DNA of 64,000 nucleotides from Arthrobacter sp. StoSoilB19. GTDB lineage: Bacteria > Actinomycetota > Actinomycetes > Actinomycetales > Micrococcaceae. Of this stretch, positions 33,943 through 43,220 are shown in pieces. The number at the start of each line of letters is the position of its first letter. Positions within the stretch are counted from its first letter, which is position 1. The stretch is taken from contig NZ_AP024650.1 of assembly GCF_019977275.1 (NCBI RefSeq), positions 3,472,001 to 3,536,000 of the forward strand, read 5' to 3'. The notes beneath the pieces are model-generated. The model ran no database searches and was not told the origin of the DNA. It worked only from the letters and a program-made list of their open reading frames with translations. Position numbers and translations under genes: made by a program.

Positions 33943-33958
33943 GTAAAGACTGCTTTAC
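33943..33958. promoter_or_regulatory. palindrome in the nir operon upstream region
   Basis: GTAAAG-ACTG-CTTTAC, a perfect 6+4+6 inverted repeat about 80 bases upstream of the first gene of the nirBD operon and 72 bases upstream of the divergent CPBP gene. It is operator-like, but no regulator can be named from the sequence. Confidence 0.4.
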
Positions 33959-34029
33959 GCGATTCTCACCGTTCCGTCAGCCCGGATACCGGCACCTGCT
34001 GCTGCCTGGTTGGGGGATAGGCTGAAAGC

Positions 34030-34791
34030 ATGGCAACAGTCCACCGCGTACCGCCCGCGCCACAGCCCCAGCTGTACCGCTTCTCCCCCATGGACCTGGC
34101 CACGCTGTGCCTCTACGTTGCCATCGCAGGGTTCTTCGCGGTTGCCGGCGATCTGGTGGTTCCCTTCGTCCGGCAGATCGCACCGTCCCCCGCCGCCGCC
34201 ACCTACGCCGTGAACCTGCTGTTCTATGCCTCGGTGGGAATACTGGCGCTGCTGGCCGCCCGCAAAGTGGTGGTCCGGGACCTCAAGGTCCTGGCAACCC
34301 GGCCCTGGTTCACGCTGCTGATGGTGCCAGCGGCCGTAATCGCCATGATGATCCTCACCGCAATTGTGGTGGCCGCCAACGGGCAGGTGGAGACCTCCGC
34401 GAACCAGGCGGGCCTGCAGGCGCTCATGCAGCAGGTTCCCGCGTGGCTCATGGTTCCGCTGCTGGTGGTGGTGGGCCCGTTCGTGGAGGAATACATCTTC
34501 CGCCACCTGCTGATCGGCAAGCTCAGCAGGCGCCTCAACATCTGGATCTGCTGTGCCCTGTCCGTCCTGCTGTTCGCAGCGCTCCACATCGTGGGGCAGG
34601 AAGCGATCACCCTCACCGCATTGCTCCCCTACCTGGCCATGGGCGCCACGCTGGTGTTCGTTTACGTGTGGACGGGGAAGAACGTGATGTTCTCCTACTT
34701 CGTGCACGCCGCCAAGAACCTGCTGGCGGTAATCCTGGTCTACGCCATCCCGCCGGAACTCTTCGAGCAGATGCAGAACATCCAGGCATAG
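34030..34791 (+). CDS. CPBP-family intramembrane glutamic endopeptidase
   Basis: A 253-residue membrane protein with about seven hydrophobic helices. The CPBP/Rce1 motifs are intact: EEYIFRHLL (motif 1, about 153), FAALHI (motif 2) and HAAKNL (motif 3, about 228), giving the Glu-Glu, His and His/Asn active site. Such enzymes cleave prenylated or bacteriocin-type peptides or act in surface protein control; the target here is unknown. The ATG at 34030 lies six bases after TAGGCT, so the message may be leaderless. Divergent from the nir operon. Confidence 0.9.
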   Translation: MATVHRVPPAPQPQLYRFSPMDLATLCLYVAIAGFFAVAGDLVVPFVRQIAPSPAAATYAVNLLFYASVGILALLAARKVVVRDLKVLATRPWFTLLMVPAAVIAMMILTAIVVAANGQVETSANQAGLQALMQQVPAWLMVPLLVVVGPFVEEYIFRHLLIGKLSRRLNIWICCALSVLLFAALHIVGQEAITLTALLPYLAMGATLVFVYVWTGKNVMFSYFVHAAKNLLAVILVYAIPPELFEQMQNIQA

Positions 34792-34843
34792 GCCCGCTCC
34801 ACAACATCTTCCGCACCGCCCCGAGCGCCTCTACGGTGGACGG

Positions 34844-35284
34844 ATGGGACTGAATATCCAGATAGTCATTGATTCCGCCAGGCCGCACGAGCTCGCCGAC
34901 TGGTGGGCGGAAACCCTGCAGTGGGCCGTGGAACCGCAGGACGCCGGGTTCATCCGCTCCATGATCGGCCAGGGCTTCGCCACGGAGGACCAGACCATGA
35001 CGCACCGCGGGAACCTGGTGTGGAAGGACGGCGCTGCCATCCGGCCGCCGGAGGAGATCGAGGCCAAGGCGCCTGCGCGGCGCATGCTGTTCCAGTCGGT
35101 CCCGGAGGGAAAGACGGTGAAGAACCGGGTGCACTGGGACGTCAGGCTGGACGGCCGGGACAAGGACGAAGTGCGGCGCGAGCTTGAGGCCCGCGGCGCC
35201 TCCTTCCTGTGGTCGGCGCGGCAGGGGCCCCATTCCTGGCACACCATGGCGGATCCCGAGGGCAACGAGTTCTGCATCAGCTGA
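34844..35284 (+). CDS. VOC family protein (glyoxalase_6-like)
   Basis: A 146-residue VOC-fold protein: IQIVIDSARPHELADWWAE at the start, a middle RVHWDVRLDGRDK strand-helix, and WHTMADPEGNEFCIS at the end, which is the second-half VOC consensus. It belongs to the glyoxalase_6 style, whose roles are mostly unknown. No clear ribosome binding site. It lies 22 bases before menB; whether it shares a transcript with the men genes is not clear, as menB seems to have its own promoter. Confidence 0.8.
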   Translation: MGLNIQIVIDSARPHELADWWAETLQWAVEPQDAGFIRSMIGQGFATEDQTMTHRGNLVWKDGAAIRPPEEIEAKAPARRMLFQSVPEGKTVKNRVHWDVRLDGRDKDEVRRELEARGASFLWSARQGPHSWHTMADPEGNEFCIS

Positions 35285-35306
35285 TGCCGATTACTAGACT
35301 TGGACG

Positions 35307-36260
35307 GTGAGCAACCAGATCCCCGCCCCGGTGTCCGACGTCTTCGATCCCACGCGCTGGCGGGTGGTCTCCGGCTTCGAGGACTTCCAGGACATGACCT
35401 ACCACCGGCAGGTGGAGCGGGATTCCGACGGCGGCTGGGTGCGTGACCTGCCCACGGTCCGCATCGCATTCAACCGGCCCGAGGTCCGCAACGCGTTCCG
35501 GCCGGGTACCGTGGACGAGCTCTACCGCGCCATGGACCACGCCCGGATGACCCCCGACGTGGCCACCGTGCTCCTCACCGGCAACGGCCCCTCCCCCAAG
35601 GACGGCGGCCACTCCTTCTGCTCCGGCGGCGACCAGCGGATCCGGGGCCGGGACGGCTACCGGTACGCCGACGGCGAGACGCAGGAAACCATCGACCCCG
35701 CCCGCGCCGGCCGGCTCCACATCCTGGAAGTCCAGCGGCTCATGCGCACCATGCCCAAGGTGGTCATCGCGGTGGTCAACGGCTGGGCCGCAGGCGGCGG
35801 ACATTCACTGCACGTGGTCAGCGACCTCACCATCGCCTCCCGGCAGCACGGCAAGTTCAAGCAGACAGACGCCACCGTGGGAAGTTTCGACGCCGGCTAC
35901 GGCTCCGCGCTGCTGGCCCGCCAGGTGGGGCAAAAGACAGCCCGGGAGATCTTCTTCCTGGCCCGCGAATATTCCGCAGAGGACATGGTTCGCATGGGTG
36001 CGGTGAATGAGGCCGTGGACCACGCGCGGCTCGAGGAAGTGGCGCTGGAGTACGCCGCGGACATCGCCCGCCAGTCCCCGCAGGCCATCCGCATGCTGAA
36101 GTTCGCCTTCAACCTCGCGGACGACGGCCTGGCCGGCCAGCAGGTGTTCGCCGGCGAAGCCACCCGCCTGGCGTACATGACGGATGAAGCCGTGGAGGGC
36201 AAGGAGGCCTTCCTGCAAAAACGCGACCCCGACTGGTCACGCTTCCCGCACTACTTCTAA
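35307..36260 (+). CDS. menB: 1,4-dihydroxy-2-naphthoyl-CoA synthase
   Basis: A 317-residue crotonase-fold synthase that closes the second ring in menaquinone synthesis. FCSGGDQRIRGRDGY is the MenB-specific oxyanion region, VNGWAAGGGHSLHVVSDLTIAS follows, and KQTDATVGSFDAGYGSALL holds the catalytic Asp and the Tyr-containing tail; the protein ends SRFPHYF as MenB does. The GTG at 35307 is six bases after TAGACT and lacks a ribosome binding site, so it is probably leaderless. First of menB-menE-menA. Confidence 0.96.
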   Translation: MSNQIPAPVSDVFDPTRWRVVSGFEDFQDMTYHRQVERDSDGGWVRDLPTVRIAFNRPEVRNAFRPGTVDELYRAMDHARMTPDVATVLLTGNGPSPKDGGHSFCSGGDQRIRGRDGYRYADGETQETIDPARAGRLHILEVQRLMRTMPKVVIAVVNGWAAGGGHSLHVVSDLTIASRQHGKFKQTDATVGSFDAGYGSALLARQVGQKTAREIFFLAREYSAEDMVRMGAVNEAVDHARLEEVALEYAADIARQSPQAIRMLKFAFNLADDGLAGQQVFAGEATRLAYMTDEAVEGKEAFLQKRDPDWSRFPHYF

Positions 36261-36272
36261 GGCAGGACGGCA

Positions 36273-37466
36273 ATGAACAGCGAAGCAACACCGGCGCCCG
36301 TCCCCACCGGGCCACTGAATATCGAACCCGCCCTGAAAGCCCTCGCGGCCGCCCTCCATGGTGAGGGCCCCGCCGTCGAACTGTCCCTGGGCCCGGACGG
36401 CAGCCTGGTCGTGGGCCACGTGGAGACGCCGGGCTGCGACGACGCCGTAGCCGTGGTCCGCACGTCAGGTTCCACCGGCACACCCAAGGCAACAGTGCTG
36501 ACCGTGGAATCCCTGGCGGCCTCCTCCATGGCCACCGCCCTGCGGCTCAAGGGCGAAGGCCAGTGGCTGCTGGCGTTGCCCGTCCAGTTCGTGGCCGGCA
36601 TCCAGGTGCTGGTGCGCTCCCTGTTCGCCGGCACCCGGCCCTGGGTCATGGACATGTCCGGCGGCTTCACCCCGGAGGCGTTCACGGCCGCCGCGCTGGA
36701 ACTGACGGACAAAATCCGGTTCACCTCCCTTGTTCCCACCCAGCTGCAGCGGCTCCTGGACCACCCGTCACCGGACACGCTCGCCGTGCTGCGCCGCTTC
36801 AATGCCATCCTGCTGGGCGGCGCCCCGGCCCCGCCGGCCCTGCTGGCAGCCGCCCGGGACGCCGGGGCCAGGGTCATCACCACCTACGGTTCCGCCGAGA
36901 CCTCCGGCGGCTGCGTCTACGAAGGCTACCCCCTGGAAGGCGTCTCGGTCCGCGTGGCGGAGGACGGCCGGATCCTGCTGGGCGGGGACACGGTGGCCGC
37001 AGGCTACATCGAGGCGCCGGACGAGGAAACCGGGACGTTCTTCGAGGAGGACGGCGTGCGCTGGTACCGCACCAGCGACCTGGGCTCCATTGACGACGAC
37101 GGCCGGCTCACCGTGCTGGGCCGGGCCGACGACGTCATCATCACCGGCGGCGTGAAGGTCTCCGCCGGTCACGTCCAGGAGCAGCTGGAACAATCCGACG
37201 CCGTCGCCGCGGCTTTCGTGGCCGGTGTGCCGTCCGCGGAGTGGGGGCAGGCCGTGGCCGCCTACGTGGCACTAACCCCCGAAGGCGCGTCCGGGCAGGA
37301 AGCCGGGGACGCCGCCGTCGTGCTCCAACAACTGTGGCAGCAGCAACTGGGCGTCCTGGCGCCCAAGACCGTCCTCACCGCACCGGCCCTGCGGATGCTG
37401 CCCAACGGCAAACCGGACCGGCTCGCCATGACCGCCGAACTCAGCGCCCTGCACGGGGGAAAGTAG
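36273..37466 (+). CDS. menE: o-succinylbenzoate-CoA ligase
   Basis: A 397-residue AMP-forming ligase that activates o-succinylbenzoate for MenB. The ATP-loop motif RTSGSTGTPKATVLT is at about 63; TTYGSAETSGGCVYEG, WYRTSDLG and LGRADDVIITGGVKVSAG follow, and LRMLPNGKPDR has the catalytic Lys near the end. It is shorter at the N-terminus than many ligases, as is usual for actinobacterial MenE. The ATG at 36273 is 12 bases after menB, with GGCAGGA as ribosome binding site. Confidence 0.93.
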   Translation: MNSEATPAPVPTGPLNIEPALKALAAALHGEGPAVELSLGPDGSLVVGHVETPGCDDAVAVVRTSGSTGTPKATVLTVESLAASSMATALRLKGEGQWLLALPVQFVAGIQVLVRSLFAGTRPWVMDMSGGFTPEAFTAAALELTDKIRFTSLVPTQLQRLLDHPSPDTLAVLRRFNAILLGGAPAPPALLAAARDAGARVITTYGSAETSGGCVYEGYPLEGVSVRVAEDGRILLGGDTVAAGYIEAPDEETGTFFEEDGVRWYRTSDLGSIDDDGRLTVLGRADDVIITGGVKVSAGHVQEQLEQSDAVAAAFVAGVPSAEWGQAVAAYVALTPEGASGQEAGDAAVVLQQLWQQQLGVLAPKTVLTAPALRMLPNGKPDRLAMTAELSALHGGK

Positions 37467-37542
37467 AGTTGGACCTGCACCACCGCGGCGGGTGCGCACG
37501 TTCCATCCTGCCGTCTTACCGAAACAACACGAGGTACTAACC

Positions 37543-38424
37543 GTGGCAACAGCCGCCCAATGGATCCAAGGCGCCCGACTCCGGACGCTGCCGGCAGCGA
37601 TCGCGCCAGTGCTGATCGGCACCGCCGCCGCCTACGAAATGGACTCGTTCCTCCTGCCCAACGCCATCCTTGCGGCTCTGGTGGCGCTCCTGCTCCAAGT
37701 GGGCGTGAACTATGCCAACGACTACTCGGACGGCATCCGCGGGACCGACGACGACCGCGTGGGTCCGCTGCGGCTGGTGGGCTCGGGCGCCGCCAAGCCT
37801 GAACACGTCAAGTGGGCGGCGCTGGGAACGTTCGCCCTGGCCATGGTGTTCGGCCTGGTCCTGGTGGTCCTCACCCAGGCCTGGTGGCTGATCCTGGTGG
37901 GGCTCGGCTGTGTGATGGCCGCCTGGGGCTACACCGGCGGCAAGAACCCCTACGGCTACATGGGCCTGGGCGACCTGTTCGTCTTCGTCTTCTTCGGCCT
38001 GGTGGCCACCCTGGGCACCACCTACACGCAGGCGGGCCACATCAGCCTGTCCGCGGTCATCGGAGCGATCGGCACCGGCCTGATCGCCACGGCGCTGCTC
38101 ATGGCCAACAACGTCCGGGACATCCCCACCGACATGCAGGCCGGCAAGAAGACCCTGGCGGTGCGGCTGGGCGACAAGCATGCGCGGGAAAGCTACGTGC
38201 TGATGCTCGCCGTCGCTATCCTGCTGGTGGTGATCCTGGCACCGGGCCGGCCGTGGATCCTGATCGTGCTGCTGCTCATTCCGGCCTGCCTGATGCCGGC
38301 CTGGCTGATGATCAACGGGCGCAAGCGCAAAAGCCTGATCCCGGTCCTGAAGCAGACCGGCCTGATCAACCTTGGCTACAGCGTGCTGTTCTCACTGGGG
38401 CTGATCCTCAGCCACGGGTTCTAG
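37543..38424 (+). CDS. menA: 1,4-dihydroxy-2-naphthoate polyprenyltransferase
   Basis: A 293-residue integral membrane UbiA-type prenyltransferase with about eight or nine helices that attaches the polyprenyl chain to DHNA. The first Asp-rich motif is NYANDYSDGIRGTDDDRVGP (about 60-80); the second region is NNVRDIPTDMQAGKKTLAVRLG. The GTG at 37543 is chosen for its GAGGT site; an earlier in-frame GTG (37492) lacks one. Its last four bases overlap the stop of the convergent DUF4229 gene. Confidence 0.95.
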   Translation: MATAAQWIQGARLRTLPAAIAPVLIGTAAAYEMDSFLLPNAILAALVALLLQVGVNYANDYSDGIRGTDDDRVGPLRLVGSGAAKPEHVKWAALGTFALAMVFGLVLVVLTQAWWLILVGLGCVMAAWGYTGGKNPYGYMGLGDLFVFVFFGLVATLGTTYTQAGHISLSAVIGAIGTGLIATALLMANNVRDIPTDMQAGKKTLAVRLGDKHARESYVLMLAVAILLVVILAPGRPWILIVLLLIPACLMPAWLMINGRKRKSLIPVLKQTGLINLGYSVLFSLGLILSHGF

Positions 38425-38735
38425 CGCTTGTTGTTGTTGCTGCCCTTGGCGTTGTTGATGGTGATGTCCGGGTTGGCGTCCAGCAGGGCGTCCTCGGCGT
38501 TGGCGTCCTGGACTTCGCCGGCGGAGCGCAGCGGCTTGGCCTTCCCGGAGAAGCGGTGCTGCAGGGCCGCGGCGGCAGCGTCGCGCTGCTTCTGGAAGAA
38601 CAGGTAGCTGATGGCAAAGGCAATGAGCGCGGCGCAGATCACGGACATCAGCACCCCCACCTGCAGAAGCGCGAACAGGGCAAACAGGGGCACGAAGATT
38701 GCCAGCCGGATCAGGGAATATTTCAAAAAGGCCAC
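38421..38735 (-). CDS. DUF4229 membrane protein
   Basis: A 104-residue protein with two hydrophobic helices (about 5-27 and 30-48) followed by a charged tail rich in Asn/Asp/Ala; FLKYSLIRLAIFVPLF and SYLFFQKQRD are typical of DUF4229. Function unknown; it is commonly found near men genes in actinobacteria. The GTG at 38735 lies six bases after TAAACT, so it is probably leaderless. It shares a CTAG stop overlap with menA. Confidence 0.82.
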   Translation of the reverse strand: MAFLKYSLIRLAIFVPLFALFALLQVGVLMSVICAALIAFAISYLFFQKQRDAAAAALQHRFSGKAKPLRSAGEVQDANAEDALLDANPDITINNAKGSNNNKR

Positions 38736-38796
38736 TATTCAAGTTTAGCCGCCTCCGCCAGCGGCCCCTGCGCGTCCTGACGATAGACTTAATGGC

Positions 38797-39186
38797 ATGC
38801 TCTTCCGTGTGGCTTTGGCCGTCGCAGTCCTCGTCATCTTCGTGTATGGCCTGGTGGACGTGATTCGCACTGAGGGCCGACTGACCCGCGGGATTTCCAA
38901 ACCGGCCTGGATCATCGTCCAGATTGTCCTGCCCGTCCTGGGAGCCATCCTGTGGCTGCTGATTGGCAGGCCGCGCGGTACTGAGCAGCCCCGGCCCAGC
39001 TACCCGCATCCCGTGGCTCCGGACGATGACCCGGACTTCCTCCGCAACCTTGAGGCACGGCGCCGCAAGCAGGCCGAAACGGAGCGCCTCAAGAAACTCC
39101 GGGACGAGCTGGACGCAAAAGCCAAGGAGGACGGCGGCAAAGGCCAGCGCGGCACCGATGAACACGATACCGACGGACTGAAATAA
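38797..39186 (+). CDS. PLDc_N domain membrane protein
   Basis: A 129-residue protein with two membrane helices (about 3-21 and 42-61) joined by a DVIRTEGRLTRGISKPAWI loop, the PLDc_N pattern, and a long charged, probably coiled-coil C-terminal tail (RRRKQAETERLKKLRDEL). The domain usually heads cardiolipin synthases or acts as a small immunity-like membrane module; alone, its job is unknown. The ATG at 38797 lies seven bases after TAGACT, fitting a leaderless message. Confidence 0.85.
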   Translation: MLFRVALAVAVLVIFVYGLVDVIRTEGRLTRGISKPAWIIVQIVLPVLGAILWLLIGRPRGTEQPRPSYPHPVAPDDDPDFLRNLEARRRKQAETERLKKLRDELDAKAKEDGGKGQRGTDEHDTDGLK

Positions 39187-39191
39187 CGCTT

Positions 39192-39761
39192 ATGGCGTTC
39201 CAACCCGGCGGAGAAGAGCGGCGCGTGCCGGCTCCCCCACCGAGGCCCGGCCTGTCCTACTCCGCGCCGCCGCCCATCCCCGTCACTCCCCCGGTACCCC
39301 AAGTTGTCCGGACGGCCCGCACGCTCTGGATCTTGAGCTTCGTGGCGGGCCTGGCCGTCCTGCTGGGATGCTTCGTGGCCCGGGATTCCAACCTGCAGCG
39401 GCTCCGTGGCGTAGTGGCGGACATGGCTGCGGGCAGCGACGCCGGGTCGGTAGGGACCGCGGCGGAGATCGTCTTCTGGGGGAGCATCGGCGCCCTGTTG
39501 CTGGTCACCGTGCTTGAAGCTGCTGTCCTGGCCGCGGCGCTGGGCCGCAAAAACTGGGCCCGCTGGGTCCTGGTCCTGCTGCTGGCCGCCCACCTTCCCG
39601 TCCTCCTCCTGGCATCCGCCTTCCTGGTCCCAAACGGCGCCGACGGCAGCTACGTGGTGATGCTGTGGGGTGCCGGCCTGCTCCTGGCGCTCGCCGGGCT
39701 GGTGCTTCTGTTCCTGCCGTCCGCCGGCTCCTGGCTGAAGCGGGAGGCCACGCAGGCCTGA
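39192..39761 (+). CDS. four-helix membrane protein of unknown function
   Basis: A 189-residue protein: Pro-rich cytoplasmic start (about 1-40), then four predicted helices (about 44-64, 95-115, 122-143, 152-173). I recognise no named domain. It begins five bases after the PLDc_N gene stop and probably shares its transcript by coupling, as no separate ribosome binding site is clear. Convergent with the ini-like locus. Confidence 0.7.
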   Translation: MAFQPGGEERRVPAPPPRPGLSYSAPPPIPVTPPVPQVVRTARTLWILSFVAGLAVLLGCFVARDSNLQRLRGVVADMAAGSDAGSVGTAAEIVFWGSIGALLLVTVLEAAVLAAALGRKNWARWVLVLLLAAHLPVLLLASAFLVPNGADGSYVVMLWGAGLLLALAGLVLLFLPSAGSWLKREATQA

Positions 39762-39764
39762 GCC

Positions 39765-41258
39765 CTACGCTGACTGCGCCTGGGCGTCCCTGGCTGCGAA
39801 ATCCGCAAGGACACCCTCGCAACTGCGGATCACCACCCGGCACGTTTCAACAGCGGACCTGGCCGTCAGCGGGCTTTCAGCAACCCTGCGCCACCGCGCC
39901 AGGCAGCGCCGCGCCTCAGCGGCCAGCACGTCCGGACCGGAGTCAGGCGCCATGCCGAGCCGCAGGGATGCCGCCGCGCCGCGGCCGCCAATGAGCCGTT
40001 CAGCTTCCGCCGCCAGTTCGGGAGCCAGGTCCACTCCGGCAGTGCGCAGGGCCGCCAGCAGCCGGAGTTCGCGGAACTCATGCGCGTTGGCCTGGACGCG
40101 CTCCAGGGACGCCGCCAACTCTTGCGTTCCCTCGCGGGGCCGGGTGTCCAGGAGGTTCCCCACCGCCACCAGCACGGTCCTGGCCTTCAACGCTTCCGCC
40201 CGCGCCTGGAACTGCCGGTCCAGCACCTCCAACAGCGGATCCAGGCCGCTGCGCCGGGCCAGCTCATGGGCCAGGGGCGTTGGCTCGGGGTAGCCATTGC
40301 GGATAAGGACCACGGCCAGCCGGATACCGAAAAGCCCATAGCGCTCCAGCAGTGAGGACCGTGCCTCTTCCGTCAGTGCCACGGGTTCCCTGGACCGGCG
40401 GAACCTGTCGGCGGACAGCAACATCCGTTCGCGCGCGGCCCGGTCCAGGGTGGCCAGCAACTGGAGGGCTTCAAAGTCCGGCTGGCGCAGGGTGCGGGCA
40501 CTTTGGGCCAGGAGTCCGGCCACCGGGACAACGCCCAGTGCCAGCTTCCGGAGGTTGGGGTCCCGGCTGTACCTTTCCGCGATGCTGCCGGCGGACAACA
40601 GGGAGTCGATCCGTCCGGCTCCCACCTCGTCGGCACGGGACAGCACCGCGATGGCGTTGACCGTACCCGAGCGGCCCGCCGCGGTGTCGCGGAAGGATTC
40701 CAGGAACCTCAGATCGGACGCGTGCATGTGGCGCATCAGGTAGATGACGGCATCAGCTTCCGACGCCGAATCCTCCGGAGCCAGGAAACGTATGGACCGT
40801 GCGGACACGTCCTGGGACACGGAAGCGATGCCGGGGGTGTCGATCAGCGTCATGGCCTGCAGGGCCGGCGCAGGCCATTCGACGTCGAGCCGTTCCACTT
40901 CCTCCGCCTCGACGCCGTCGAGGGCGAAGACCAGGCGCCCGTCCACGCGTTTCAACGGCAGGTTCCGGGGCTCCCCAGTGACGGGGTGGAGCGTGATGCG
41001 GGGAGTGTGGCCGTGCCGGTACCAGGTGACGATCCGCGTGCATTCGCCGGTGTCCGTCGGCGCGATTTCCTCACCAATGATGGCGTTGAGGAGCGTGGAT
41101 TTTCCTGCCTTCACCATGCCGGCAATGGCAATCCGCAATGGCTCGGCAAGCCGCCGCGCGTAGCCGCGCAGCGCTTCGGCAGCCTGGGCGTCGTCGCCGT
41201 AGACCTCCAGCGCTTCCCGGATCAGTCCGGCTGCCCCGGCCGTGGTGGACGGCGTCAT
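39765..41258 (-). CDS. dynamin-like GTPase, IniC-like
   Basis: A 497-residue large GTPase. G1 GMVKAGKSTLLNAIIG (about 47-62), a G2 Thr in APTDTGECTRIVTWY, G3 DTPG (about 145), and G4 LSRADEV. Helical stalk-like sequence follows; no membrane helix is evident, as in mycobacterial IniC. The start overlaps the stop of the second GTPase gene (ATGA), so the pair is coupled and probably acts as a heteromer in membrane remodelling under envelope stress. It is the last gene of the ini-like locus. Symbol withheld because assignment to IniA or IniC by name is inference. Confidence 0.87.
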   Translation of the reverse strand: MTPSTTAGAAGLIREALEVYGDDAQAAEALRGYARRLAEPLRIAIAGMVKAGKSTLLNAIIGEEIAPTDTGECTRIVTWYRHGHTPRITLHPVTGEPRNLPLKRVDGRLVFALDGVEAEEVERLDVEWPAPALQAMTLIDTPGIASVSQDVSARSIRFLAPEDSASEADAVIYLMRHMHASDLRFLESFRDTAAGRSGTVNAIAVLSRADEVGAGRIDSLLSAGSIAERYSRDPNLRKLALGVVPVAGLLAQSARTLRQPDFEALQLLATLDRAARERMLLSADRFRRSREPVALTEEARSSLLERYGLFGIRLAVVLIRNGYPEPTPLAHELARRSGLDPLLEVLDRQFQARAEALKARTVLVAVGNLLDTRPREGTQELAASLERVQANAHEFRELRLLAALRTAGVDLAPELAAEAERLIGGRGAAASLRLGMAPDSGPDVLAAEARRCLARWRRVAESPLTARSAVETCRVVIRSCEGVLADFAARDAQAQSA

Positions 41259-43159
41259 CCAACGCCCGCCCCGGCACGGGTCCCGGCGGCCATGACCTCC
41301 GCGGCCACGGCTTCCGCGGCCCGGTGCAGCGCATCCACTTTTTTGAGTTCGGCCCTGATCTCCCGGATCCGCCCTTCCCTCTCCTCGGCATACGATTTGG
41401 CGGCCTTCTGGGCCGCGGCCACCGAATCCGACAATGACCTGTGGTACTCGTCCGCGATGTCGGTGAAGTGGTCCCGGATGGTCCGCTGGACCAGGCGCAG
41501 CCTGTCCTTGAGCTGCTTTCCCACCTGGAACGTCACGTCGTCGAGCTGGCGCCTCAACAGCGCCTTGGCCTCGCCCTGGCGCCGTTTGAGCCGCGTTTCC
41601 TTGTCCTCCCGGTAGGCCTTGCGCCCCAGCAGCAGTCCGGCGCCCACCGACAGGGGATTGATCAGGGCCATCCCGAAAATACCTGTGAGGAGGCCAAACA
41701 TCAGAACGCCGCCATAGGAGCCGCGCATGCCGATCAGGACTTTCTGGATTGGGTTGACCCGGCCCGGGTCCAGTTCCGCCATCTGGTCCACCGGATCCAG
41801 CGCGTCCCCTGAATCGGCAACGTGCAGGACGGGCAGCGATACTTCGTCGGCAGCGAAATGTTCCGCCACCTGCGCCGCCAGCCACTGCGACCGCTCGCTG
41901 GTCCAGACAAAGGTGTCCGACACCGCCGCGGCGGCGCAATCTTCGAGCCACTGGGAAAATTCCGTCCAGACCGGCCCGGGATCGCCCTGGTCGATGGCCG
42001 ACTCGGCTTCCCGTTGGATCCGGCGCAGGCGGTCCCGGAGGTCGTATTCCATGTCGGCAATGAGGTCGTTGATGCCGTCGCTGAGGGTCAGCTGCCAGCG
42101 CGCAGACCGTTTCCGCATGTCGTCCGCCTCTGTTTTCGCCTGCTCAAGGTCCGCGAGCATCTGCGGCGTACCCGCAGGGTTCTCCAGGGCCTCAAGCTCG
42201 GACTGCAGGGACAGCCGCAGGTTGTCCGTCACGGACAGCAGGTCCTGGCTGACGGAGCGGCGCTGGATGCGCTGCGCCTTGCCCACCACATCGTTGCGCA
42301 GATGGGCCACCAGGCCGGGAAAGCCCGATTCCGCGTTGAGCTCGCTGTCCTGGAGCCGGGAGGCCTCAAGGCGGAGGTCCGCGGAGACGGGAAACAGGGG
42401 AATGTCCGGTGCCACCTGGTCCAGGTGTGTCCTGTCCAGTTCCCCTACGCGGCGCCAGTCCGGGTAGAGGTCCGTCTTGGAAAGGACGGCTGCAACGCTG
42501 GGCGTAATCCGCATGGCCTGGCGCAGGAACCGCAGTTCCGGTTCCGTGTATTCCTGGGAGGCGTCCGAGACCAGCAGCATGGCATCCGCGGTGGGAAGGG
42601 CGGTAAGGGTGGTGAGGGTGTGGGTGGAGCCCATGCCGCCCACCCCAGGGGAATCGATGATGGTGAGCCCACCGGTGAGGATCCGTCGGGGCAGGCAGAC
42701 CTCCGCGGCCGCAAGCTTCAGGCTGTTTCCCGGATTGCCCTGCTCCGAGACGAGGGCCGGCAGTTCTGCCAGGTCGACGGGCCGGCGCTCAACGTTTCCT
42801 TCCCGGCCGTCGGCGGCAGCCTCCCCGGGCGCCTTTTCAGCTGCCGGGACCAGCACGGCGGCCGAGGCCGGTTCACCATAGCGGACGATGGTGGGAACCG
42901 AGGTGGCAATATCGTCATCCACCGGGCACACCGGCGCGTTCACCAGGGCATTGATGAGCTTGCTCTTCCCCTGTTTGAACTCCCCCACCACAATCACCCG
43001 GATGCTGGGATCCTGCAGCCGTGCCATGGCCTGCTCCAGCCTCCTGCGCAGGTCCGCACGCTCCCCGCCGCCCACCAGCTGCAGGCCCTCGTCAACAAGC
43101 CTCACCAGCTGGCCGGCCGTCATGGGCCCCGCTGCCCTTGCCGGTCCTGCTTCTGCCAC
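41255..43159 (-). CDS. membrane-associated dynamin-like GTPase, IniA-like
   Basis: A 634-residue bacterial dynamin-like protein. G1 GEFKQGKSKLINALV (about 53), switch Thr in DIATSVPT, G3 DSPGVGG (about 165) and G4 LSKTD are present. A helical stalk follows (about 250-470), then a hydrophobic hairpin GVLMFGLLTGIFGMALI (about 486-508) that would insert in the membrane as the IniA tip does, and a long charged coiled-coil end. The GTG at 43159 is chosen because GAGGGG lies close upstream; an ATG at 43123 lacks a site. It follows the IniB-like gene by 118 bases, with a hairpin between. Confidence 0.88.
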   Translation of the reverse strand: MAEAGPARAAGPMTAGQLVRLVDEGLQLVGGGERADLRRRLEQAMARLQDPSIRVIVVGEFKQGKSKLINALVNAPVCPVDDDIATSVPTIVRYGEPASAAVLVPAAEKAPGEAAADGREGNVERRPVDLAELPALVSEQGNPGNSLKLAAAEVCLPRRILTGGLTIIDSPGVGGMGSTHTLTTLTALPTADAMLLVSDASQEYTEPELRFLRQAMRITPSVAAVLSKTDLYPDWRRVGELDRTHLDQVAPDIPLFPVSADLRLEASRLQDSELNAESGFPGLVAHLRNDVVGKAQRIQRRSVSQDLLSVTDNLRLSLQSELEALENPAGTPQMLADLEQAKTEADDMRKRSARWQLTLSDGINDLIADMEYDLRDRLRRIQREAESAIDQGDPGPVWTEFSQWLEDCAAAAVSDTFVWTSERSQWLAAQVAEHFAADEVSLPVLHVADSGDALDPVDQMAELDPGRVNPIQKVLIGMRGSYGGVLMFGLLTGIFGMALINPLSVGAGLLLGRKAYREDKETRLKRRQGEAKALLRRQLDDVTFQVGKQLKDRLRLVQRTIRDHFTDIADEYHRSLSDSVAAAQKAAKSYAEEREGRIREIRAELKKVDALHRAAEAVAAEVMAAGTRAGAGVG

Positions 43160-43220
43160 AGCGTGCCCCTCGTTCCAGTGCGGAAAATGTGTCCAGTGCG
43201 CCTTCGGTAATACGGGAAGA

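Noticed and set aside
33943..33958. GlnR box in the nir promoter
   Set aside because: The palindrome does not show the GTnAC-n6-GAAAC spacing expected for GlnR.
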